Shown piece after piece: positions 1 through 6,762 of a stretch of 7,761 bases of DNA. Under the pieces are notes generated by a model that was not told where the DNA came from, did not search any database, and worked only from the letters and a program-made list of their open reading frames with translations. The DNA comes from Methanomassiliicoccus sp. UBA386 (GTDB taxonomy: Archaea; Thermoplasmatota; Thermoplasmata; Methanomassiliicoccales; Methanomassiliicoccaceae): positions 1-7,761 of the forward strand of contig DAGU01000060.1 in assembly GCA_002498285.1 (NCBI GenBank), given 5' to 3'. How positions within the stretch are numbered: position 1 is the stretch's first letter; every line of letters begins with the position of its first letter. A program made the position numbers and the translations under genes.

Positions 1-3000
1 CGATCTCCTGGCCGATGCCCACGTAATTGTACAGCCTTCCGATCTCGGTCCCCATGCCCATGCCATCCACGGCATAGAAGGCGAACAGCACCTCGTAGGC
101 AGGGGTGGTGCCATTGTTCTTGGCGTGTGTGGAGATGTATATCTTCTCCCCTATCGCAGCGGAGCCCGCCGGACCGGCATCCCTGCCGACCTCCACCTCG
201 CCGGTGAATATTATGTCCGGACGATTCTCCTTGACAGTGAGCTTCTGTAGGGCATCGTTGTTATCGTGGTCGATCTCCACGATCGACCGGTCCGGGTTGA
301 CCACTGCGATGATGGTCTGGTCTTCCTCAAGGACGCCTCCTGCGAGCGAGGCGGTCAGATAAACGAGCGCCTGCCCGCTGCCCCCTGCCCGTATGGAGGA
401 TATGGTCGCATGGCCGAACATCGCCTGGGTGGAGATCTCGTTGAGGTAGAAGTTCACCACGACGTTGGACACTTTGACGCCACCGACGTTGATGACATTG
501 GCTGTGACGGAGATCTCATCGTTGACCGCCACCGGGCTGGAAGGCGAGAAGTTGATGGTGGTGACTCGAAGATCAGGGAAGTCCAGCACCGAACGGAAGA
601 CCTTTGCTTCATTGTTCCCGCGGTCGATGTCCCCTATCTTCCTCTCGCCATCCACGATCACCTGGATCATATGGCTCTCGGCCAGGGCAGGCGTCCATCT
701 TAGCGAGATGTACGCCGATGTCCCATCTGATAGTACGTTTATGAACTGTGTGCCGATCAGGCTCCGCTGGCCCAGGGGATCGAACACATAGATGCTGACG
801 TTGACATTGTCTGCCTTCACGTCACCTTGGTTCGTAACCCTGACCGAGATGGTCGTGTTCCGCCCTCTTGCCGGAGTAGCGGGATCGAAGGTAATGTCGC
901 CGGGTCCCACCACGAGATCGGCTATGCCTTCAACGTTGATGGAGCGAGTGTTGTTATTGTTGGTCTCGTCGAGCTCGTTGATCTCGTCATGCGGGTCGAC
1001 GCTGAGGAAGATCACATGTTCCTTAAGAGGGTAGGTGGCCGTCCAGCTGAAGGATACATTGACAGCATTGGCCTGACCACCCTTGGGGACGATTGGTATT
1101 ACCTTACTGTACAGTTCCGTACCGGTGGTGTTGTCCTTGAACAGCACCATTACATCGTAAGCATCGACCGGCCCATTGTTTACTATGTGGGTCCATATGA
1201 GCACCGTCTGGCCCCTGGCCGGTTTCTCATTGTCGAAGTAGATTGGGGGATCAATGTCGGGCTTCGCATCGCTTATGGTCAGATCCACTATCGTAGGGAC
1301 CTGCTGTAGCGGAGTGCTGTAGCCAGCCATGTGGATGGACATGATGTCGTCGCCCTCGTATAGCTCCCCATCATGCCAGTAAGTGGTGTTGACGAAATAG
1401 CCACCTAGGAAGATGGCCGGCTTGTCGGCCACCAACTGGGCGACCTTGACCTTGAACAGCACTGCTCCCTCTTGGTTCGTCACCCCATTGGAGTATGGCG
1501 CCATATCGTCCGTGGTCACGGCCACGTAGGCGCCGGGCATCTCGTGGCCGGCGCCGTCCCACACCGTGACGGCGAGCCAGCGGTAGAGATGGATGACCGC
1601 GTTGTCCTTCACCACCAAGGCGGGAGATTTGTCGACCTTGACATTGGTGAGATGGGCCACGGCGTCACCGCCGAAACTCGTCCAGGCCTGGGAGAAGGTG
1701 GTATTCACCGCGCGTATCGTTGCGGTCGAGCCCAGCGGGGCGACGATGCCCTGGCCGATGGTCGCCTCATTGAAAGTTAGTTCTGAGCTCCCCTCGGCGA
1801 TGAGCCTTACCTTGTCGCCTATCGACGAGGCTTCAACGACCAACATCGCGTTGTCGCGCAGTATCAGATCTATTTCGAAGTTGGACTGTAGGGAAGCACC
1901 GTTCTTGAGCACCAGTTTCCCGTTTTCGGACACGACAATTTGGAACTGTTCGTTGACACTCTGCACTATGGTGAGCGTCGCGGCGTCCACGGTCAGGACG
2001 CCATCCCCGATGACCCACAGATTCTTCCCGAGGGGCAGGCCTTTCGGAGGTATGGTCAGGTTGGGATAGTCTCCGCCTACGATGTAGTTGTTCGCATTAT
2101 ATTCGACGTCAACGGTTATGCTCTTGTTCGCCTCATTGTTATTGTAGCTCAGCTCCCTGACGGCCTTATCACCATTCACTATGGCCTTGACATCATAGGT
2201 GCCTTCAAGGTCAGCAGTCCATGAGAAGCTGACTTCCGCCAATCCACGGGCGGGCACATTGACCGCCTGAGATCCCAGGAGCGCTCCCGCGACGTAGATC
2301 TCCACGAAGCTTGCCGCATCCATTAGGCCATTATTGCGGACAATCAGGTTTGCCGTGATCTCGTCCCCGTAGACTATATATCCGGGGGTGTTCGAGCTGA
2401 CGGTCATCTCGCTTGAGATGATAGAAAGGTCAGGAAGATCGATCACGGTCTTCAACAGCGTCAGTTCGTTATCCACCTGTGTGGCAGGCACGGCGGTGTC
2501 TCCTTCATCCACTTCCACACGAAGTGTGTGCTCGCCGGACACCATTGGAGCCCATTCGAATTCGACGATGGTAGATTTATCGATGCCTAGGGAAGCAATA
2601 GCCTTTGTAGCGACCAGCTCCTCGGCGCCGTCTGGAGCGGTAGCGTACAGGCGCACCTGAGCCCCAGTTGCCGTTATATCGCCATGGTTCGATATCTCGA
2701 CCTTGACTAGAGTCGTCAGCGTCGCCGCCGGGACGGCGGGGTCGAATATGACGCCACCGTTGACGCTCAAATCGATTATGCCCGCGACGATGATTTCCTG
2801 GGCAACCTCGTTGTTCGCCTCGTTAGACTCGTTTATGTCGTTAAGAGGGTCGACCGCCAGAGCGAGGTTGTGCGCTCCGATGGGGTAGGTCGCCGTCCAG
2901 TTGGCCGAGATAGGGACCTGTCCACCCTTGGGGACCAGCGGGATCACCTGCTCGTTCTTCCACCCGGTCTCCTCATCGATGAACACCACTCTAACATTAT

Positions 3001-6000
3001 GAGCGTCGACCGCCCCCTCGTTGACGATAGTGGTCTGAAGAGTGGTCTCCTTGCCCCTTGTCAGCCCCGTTGCCCATGTTCCGATCTGAGGAACAAGGTC
3101 GGGCTTCGCATCGCTGATGTGCAGAGAAGCGGTTATTACGCTCCTTGCCAGAGGCGCACTGTATCCTCCCATCGAGACCGAGGTGAGGCTGTTAGGGTCT
3201 CCACCGTAGACGTCATCGTAATAGGTTACTTCTCCGAAGGCGTAGGCCGCCCTGATGAGCACGCTGCCCATGTTCTCGACCTTGTTCTGGGTCAGCGTGC
3301 TGCGGAGGGCCTTGAACAACACATCTCCGTTGTCATCGGTCGTACCGCTCTGCATGCCAGGTATGCCATCAGGGGTTGCTTTGAGATAGCCCATGGTGAC
3401 ATCCGCCCCAGGCAGCGGGTGACCGGCCCCCGAATGACCGGAGCCGTCCCAAACCGTAACGCTCAGCCAGCTGTATATGTGGACCTTTGCGTTATGTAGG
3501 GTGCTGATGGACGGTATGGCAACATTGGTCAGGTGGGCGACCGCGTGGCCTCCGAACTCGGTCCATGCCTTGCCAAAGGTCGTGTTGGTCGCATCAACCC
3601 TCGCCTGGGATTGGGAAGAACACTCCACGGCCGAATCTATCAATGCATTGTTGAAAGCCAGCGTCGAGCTGCCCTCCGCCACGATTGTTACCGGCGAGCG
3701 TATGGCCGAATCGTTCACCCAGAGATTCGCGCTCTCATTCAGGAACATTATCATGCCCCTGTTTGAGGTTAAGGACGCACCGTTGATCAGTTCAAGGGCT
3801 CCATTGTCCGATACGGTGAGGGTGAAGTTGCCATTGCTGTTCTGGAGGACCACCAGGGACCCGCCGTTCATGATCAGCCGGCCATCCTCGATTATCCTTA
3901 TATTGGAACCAACATCGAGAGAACCAGTGACAGTTAGGGACTTGCCTCCGATAACGAGGTCCTCATCACTGATAGGCATGCCAACAGTAATGTTCCTGGA
4001 GGCCTCGTTGTTGAGGTAGTTGGATTCCTGCACCTCCCGATCCCGGTTGACGAGGATCGTTATCGGATACTCACCGACATGATCTCCCGCCGTCCAGGTT
4101 ATGGAGGCGGTCGCCGAACTGGATACCGAGACATCAATGTTGGCCGTGCCTAGTAGCTTGGCCCCATCATATGCCTCGATCAGAACATTAGTGGCATCGT
4201 ATTCTCCCTGGTTCCTGACATAGATGAAGGTCGTGACCTCGCTTCCGTACATCACATATCGGGGGGCGAAGCTGATATCGCTGGAAGCTACGACTAGGTC
4301 AGGGAGCAGAATAAGCAGGTTGTCAAGGACCACGTCGAACTTCATCGACGCGCTTTCCTTGGAGAGGGCCAGGTATGTATGGAATACTATGGCCTGACTC
4401 TTGCTGTCGTTTCCCCACAGTTCACTATCGAAAGAGACCGTTGCGCTGTAGGTGATGTTGACGATGGGGTTGTAGGCGTGATTGTTCTTTATCTCGGAAA
4501 GGTAAGGTATTCTGACCGTTCCATCTAGGCCAGTCACGTTATAGTTATCACGGTTTTTTCCGAGGTATTTCATAACCTCATCGGCCGGATAGCTCCTCAC
4601 TCCGTCCGGAGTGTAATAGTGGGCCTCCGCTCCAGTGGACTGGATATTGGCATGAACTCCAGCTCCATTAACGAACTGTCCGATGCTGTCCGTGACATTG
4701 AAGTCGGCCCAGCGATAGATGTAAATGGTGGGGCTGATAGTGATGTCGAGCCAGATTTTGTCAAACTGAATGTTAGCGGTTGGGTCGCCATTAACGAACT
4801 GTATGTTCAGCTCGTTGATGCTGTCCATATCCCTTAGGCCCAGGGAGTGTATGTCAAAGGACCTGAGATTAGGACTATATGATTCAGAAGTTGGATTTAA
4901 CGGCGAATTTTGGAAAACGCTACCAGTGGACCACTGTATGTAATTTTCCTGAGAGTATGGTGTCTGATTCACATCGTAATTAAATGACGCTGAAGCACCT
5001 AGGACGGTTCCGCGAATTTCGACGGTTTCAAACCCAGCTAAATGCATTATCTCGTTTGGTTCGACACGGTATGTCTCGCCGTCATTTAGGTACAGACTGC
5101 TGCCTAATGATTCACCAGTATTGTCATTTCCCCCCACTATACTAGCTGTCGCCTGGAAGGTTGTTTCCACAGTGATGAAGGGGTACTCGCATTTCGACGG
5201 AACTTTCGGCGTATCTGTGCCATCTATGTAAATGCCGTACAGATAGGCCTGGGAATCGTCCATCAGGACCATCCGGTTCTTCTTATCAGCATCATCTGAT
5301 TGATCGACACCGAGGAAGGTGTCCACAGCAGTGAAGTCGGTGTTACCAGCAAGCGTGATGTTGCGGTAGGTATCGAGAGTCAGGGCGATGCTGACCCACA
5401 CTCTGTCGACTTCTATCGTGCCAGCCCCTACGTTGTTCATCTCGATGTTGAGCCCATGCAGGTCCTGGGCAGACATTGATGGGGGAGCCCAAGTGGCCGT
5501 CCTTTGTTTAGGCTCCCCGCTGACCGGATCTACGGGGGTCGCCTCGAGCACCATTCCAGTGTTGGCCCAGACGCCATTGCGGAACATGTAGTTGACAGTG
5601 AGGTCGGCGGGATTGTAATCGGACCCAGTGGTATATTCGATGTTGAGCATTAGTTCGACATCGTCACTGCCCGAGAACATCAAGCCCGCGATGTCGAAGC
5701 CGTCAAGCCATAGCTTTTCCGTCGCGCCGATGATATAGCTCTTCAGATCGTCCTTGGTCAGATCGTCAAGCACCCCGGTCGGAGCGTCGTTGGCGATGGA
5801 GGATGGCATGCGGTAGAAGAGGTAACTGGCCCCCACTCGGGATTTGTTCTCAGCATCATACAGGCCGTTGACGTCCTTGACGAAACCATAGTCATGGTCG
5901 AACATCTGCTTGGTGTCAAAGTCCTTCTGTTTCCGCTCTTCCTCGCTGGTCGGCTCGTATATGCCCTCTATGCTTGAGCCTATCAGATTGACCCGCGAGG

Positions 6001-6622
6001 ACATGAACAACATGACCAAGGAGTCGTCGAACTCTCCCTTGGGGATGAATGTTTGGACGCAGCGGCTCTCCACATCGTCAGTGCTGGGGCCGGTGACCTT
6101 GGAGCGGGTGAGGTTGAAGGTAGAATCATCTACAACGAGATGGCCGGACGCTATGATGGTGGAGTCATAGGCCTCGAACACCCCGCCGTTTCGAACGACG
6201 ATGCCCAGGCTGGGGAATGCGTACGCTATGTCGTTGATGCGGGCAGTCAGTGTGGCGTTCTTCAAGACGAGCTTTCCCCCGTCCTCGATGATGAGGGAGA
6301 ATACTTTGTTATCAGGATGACCGGGACCGAAAAATTCCTGCGCGAACTCCAGCGTCCCACCGTCTATGACCACCACGCCACCGCTACGTATGGTCAGATT
6401 GCCGGAGAGCGACCAGCCGCCCTGAACGTATTTCTCCGATTGGTCGTGGTCGTAGTCCTCGCCGATGAACCAGTCGCCCGCGCCGTCGTTATCCTCATTT
6501 GATGGCAGGGCCTGTCCCGCATCGCCCACCGCGAATATCAGGAACCCGGTGAACGAGGACAGTACCACGCTAATCGCTATGAGAATGCTGGCCGCTCTTC
6601 GAATGAGGATTCGCTCTGCCAT
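1..6622 (-). CDS. Giant exported modular surface protein with CARDB, beta-helix and Ig-like domains (C-terminus beyond window)
   Basis: A single open frame of 2207 codons runs from ATG at 6622 to base 1 without a stop; an in-frame TAG at 6638-6640 closes it upstream, fixing the start. Residues 1-34 look like a signal peptide or N-terminal anchor: basic MAERILIRR, then a hydrophobic stretch. Domains in order: beta-helix-like ladder (about 67-225); charged insert (218-305); jelly-roll-like domain 1 (302-416); isolated helix rung (about 448-467); jelly-roll-like domain 2 (518-632); Ig-like YRW domain (632-760); super-module A (773-1395); super-module B (1396-2014); two more CARDB domains (2015-2131 and 2134 to the edge). 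CARDB signatures are an opening PDL, a V-x-N-x-G strand and a closing E-x-x-x-x-NN. About 28 N-x-S/T sequons and only three cysteines (188, 478, 1001) fit an exported archaeal protein. CARDB domains are linked to adhesion or surface scaffolds in general; the ligand here is unknown. No enzyme active site was recognised. The anchor at the C-terminus is not visible. Confidence 0.96.
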   Translation of the reverse strand, partial: MAERILIRRAASILIAISVVLSSFTGFLIFAVGDAGQALPSNEDNDGAGDWFIGEDYDHDQSEKYVQGGWSLSGNLTIRSGGVVVIDGGTLEFAQEFFGPGHPDNKVFSLIIEDGGKLVLKNATLTARINDIAYAFPSLGIVVRNGGVFEAYDSTIIASGHLVVDDSTFNLTRSKVTGPSTDDVESRCVQTFIPKGEFDDSLVMLFMSSRVNLIGSSIEGIYEPTSEEERKQKDFDTKQMFDHDYGFVKDVNGLYDAENKSRVGASYLFYRMPSSIANDAPTGVLDDLTKDDLKSYIIGATEKLWLDGFDIAGLMFSGSDDVELMLNIEYTTGSDYNPADLTVNYMFRNGVWANTGMVLEATPVDPVSGEPKQRTATWAPPSMSAQDLHGLNIEMNNVGAGTIEVDRVWVSIALTLDTYRNITLAGNTDFTAVDTFLGVDQSDDADKKNRMVLMDDSQAYLYGIYIDGTDTPKVPSKCEYPFITVETTFQATASIVGGNDNTGESLGSSLYLNDGETYRVEPNEIMHLAGFETVEIRGTVLGASASFNYDVNQTPYSQENYIQWSTGSVFQNSPLNPTSESYSPNLRSFDIHSLGLRDMDSINELNIQFVNGDPTANIQFDKIWLDITISPTIYIYRWADFNVTDSIGQFVNGAGVHANIQSTGAEAHYYTPDGVRSYPADEVMKYLGKNRDNYNVTGLDGTVRIPYLSEIKNNHAYNPIVNITYSATVSFDSELWGNDSKSQAIVFHTYLALSKESASMKFDVVLDNLLILLPDLVVASSDISFAPRYVMYGSEVTTFIYVRNQGEYDATNVLIEAYDGAKLLGTANIDVSVSSSATASITWTAGDHVGEYPITILVNRDREVQESNYLNNEASRNITVGMPISDEDLVIGGKSLTVTGSLDVGSNIRIIEDGRLIMNGGSLVVLQNSNGNFTLTVSDNGALELINGASLTSNRGMIMFLNESANLWVNDSAIRSPVTIVAEGSSTLAFNNALIDSAVECSSQSQARVDATNTTFGKAWTEFGGHAVAHLTNVAIPSISTLHNAKVHIYSWLSVTVWDGSGHSGAGHPLPGADVTMGYLKATPDGIPGMQSGTTDDNGDVLFKALRSTLTQNKVENMGSVLIRAAYAFGEVTYYDDVYGGDPNSLTSVSMGGYSAPLARSVITASLHISDAKPDLVPQIGTWATGLTRGKETTLQTTIVNEGAVDAHNVRVVFIDEETGWKNEQVIPLVPKGGQVPISANWTATYPIGAHNLALAVDPLNDINESNEANNEVAQEIIVAGIIDLSVNGGVIFDPAVPAATLTTLVKVEISNHGDITATGAQVRLYATAPDGAEELVATKAIASLGIDKSTIVEFEWAPMVSGEHTLRVEVDEGDTAVPATQVDNELTLLKTVIDLPDLSIISSEMTVSSNTPGYIVYGDEITANLIVRNNGLMDAASFVEIYVAGALLGSQAVNVPARGLAEVSFSWTADLEGTYDVKAIVNGDKAVRELSYNNNEANKSITVDVEYNANNYIVGGDYPNLTIPPKGLPLGKNLWVIGDGVLTVDAATLTIVQSVNEQFQIVVSENGKLVLKNGASLQSNFEIDLILRDNAMLVVEASSIGDKVRLIAEGSSELTFNEATIGQGIVAPLGSTATIRAVNTTFSQAWTSFGGDAVAHLTNVKVDKSPALVVKDNAVIHLYRWLAVTVWDGAGHEMPGAYVAVTTDDMAPYSNGVTNQEGAVLFKVKVAQLVADKPAIFLGGYFVNTTYWHDGELYEGDDIMSIHMAGYSTPLQQVPTIVDLTISDAKPDIDPPIYFDNEKPARGQTVLIWTHIVNNGPVDAYDVMVLFKDNTTGTELYSKVIPIVPKGGQANAVNVSFSWTATYPLKEHVIFLSVDPHDEINELDETNNNNTRSINVEGIADLVVGPGDITFDPATPARGRNTTISVRVTNQGDVKADNVNVSIYVFDPLGQRSLIGTQFINVLSDGTSAYISLRWTPALAESHMIQVIVDGERKIGDIDRGNNEAKVFRSVLDFPDLRVTTINFSPSSPVAVNDEISVTANVINVGGVKVSNVVVNFYLNEISTQAMFGHATISSIRAGGSGQALVYLTASLAGGVLEEDQTIIAVVNPDRSIVEIDHDNNDALQKLTVKENRPDIIFTGEVEVGRDAGPAGSAAIGEKIYISTHAKNNGTTPAYEVLFAFYAVDGMGMGTEIGRLYNYVGIGQEI
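581..2437 (-). repeat. Super-module B (second copy of the ~620-residue duplication)
   Basis: Residues 1396-2014 of the giant protein, directly after copy A and 619 residues long against 623. Order: CARDB (1396-1503), beta-helix ladder (about 1510-1675), Ig-like domain opening with HLYRWLAVTVWDGAGH (about 1676-1775), CARDB (1787-1898) and CARDB (1900-2012). The copies are clearly homologous in protein but well diverged in DNA, so the duplication is old or has been under selection for divergence. The next unit at residue 2015 again opens with a CARDB (DFPDL) but is followed by another CARDB, not a beta-helix. Confidence 0.88.
2438..4306 (-). repeat. Super-module A (first copy of the ~620-residue duplication)
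   Basis: Residues 773-1395 of the giant protein. Order: CARDB (773-881), beta-helix ladder (about 885-1046), Ig-like domain opening with HIYSWLSVTVWDGSGH (about 1047-1165), CARDB (1173-1280) and CARDB (1282-1393). Copy B follows directly with the same order. Landmarks shared with copy B include AEGSS, NTTF, GG-x-AVAHLTNV, VTVWDG-x-GH, SDAKPD, VPKGGQ and WTATYP. The third CARDB has a weakened ending (VDNEL instead of a double Asn). The Ig-like domain has a longer loop (GHSGAGHPLPGADV) than its partner in B. Confidence 0.88.
4727..5071 (-). repeat. Jelly-roll-like domain, copy 2 (within giant protein)
   Basis: Residues 518-632. The segment opens with IMHLAGFETVEI, has a middle SLGLRDMDSINELNIQF strand and closes with IQFDKIWLDITI, parallel to copy 1. 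It leads straight into the first Ig-like domain (IYIYRWADFNVTDS), with no beta-helix ladder in between as in super-modules A and B. It lies in the AT-rich part of the gene and has three of the four TTA leucine codons seen in the whole frame in or just before it. Confidence 0.6.
5375..5719 (-). repeat. Jelly-roll-like domain, copy 1 (within giant protein)
   Basis: Residues 302-416. The segment opens with LWLDGFDIAG, has a middle WAPPSMSAQDLHGLNIEM strand pair and closes with IEVDRVWVSIAL. This opening, middle and closing pattern recurs at residues 518-632, so the two are paralogous domains separated by about 100 residues. The all-beta pattern resembles carbohydrate-binding jelly-rolls, but no binding residues can be assigned from sequence alone. 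Confidence 0.6.
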
Positions 6623-6627
6623 TGACC

Positions 6628-6631
6628 CACC
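6628..6631 (-). promoter_or_regulatory. Weak Shine-Dalgarno match before the giant gene
   Basis: On the minus strand GGTG lies five bases before the ATG at 6622, within the context TTGGTGGGTCA. It matches part of the archaeal GGAGGTG consensus. It supports the ATG at 6622, which is also the only start followed by a basic then hydrophobic N-terminus. Confidence 0.4.
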
Positions 6632-6677
6632 AACTGCCTAAACCGACCGGAATAGCAGACGAATACCGGATCCTGGT

Positions 6678-6702
6678 TATTTTAATCTATTGATTTAATT
6701 TA
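6678..6702 (-). promoter_or_regulatory. Probable archaeal TATA-box region for the giant surface gene
   Basis: The 140-bp intergenic gap (6623-6762) is GC-rich at both ends but has an AT-only-like island here. On the minus strand it reads AAATTAAATC followed by ATTAAAATA, the latter at 6678-6686. The ATTAAAATA element would place a transcription start near 6655-6660 and leave a leader of roughly 35 nt before the ATG at 6622. There is no T-rich run on the minus strand that would end transcription of the upstream gene, so some read-through from the coiled-coil gene is possible. The remaining intergenic bases show no operator or strong hairpin; there is only a short GC palindrome around 6725-6732. 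Confidence 0.5.
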
Positions 6703-6762
6703 CACTTGCCAGATATACCTCTGTCGGGCCCGGATCGGCAGCAGAGGAGGCGTTGCGAACGG

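Noticed and set aside
1833..2018. Minus-strand ORFs at 1371-1562, 1833-2018 and 4597-4791 in other frames
   Set aside because: They overlap the giant frame on the same strand, are short, and have no start signals or domain features.
105..4019. Many plus-strand ORFs of 60-209 codons (for example 266-703, 827-1309, 2870-3499, 3477-4019)
   Set aside because: They lie antisense to the continuous 2207-codon minus frame, whose product has clear repeated domains. Their translations have no recognisable domain and overlap each other in different frames.
581..4306. CRISPR-like or mobile-element explanation for the long repeat
   Set aside because: The repeat is in frame, protein-level and diverged in DNA, with no short identical spacers, terminal inverted repeats or transposase.
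6721..6745. Possible hairpin terminator after the coiled-coil gene
   Set aside because: There is only an 8-base GC palindrome (cgggcccg) with mismatched flanks and no U-rich run on the minus strand.
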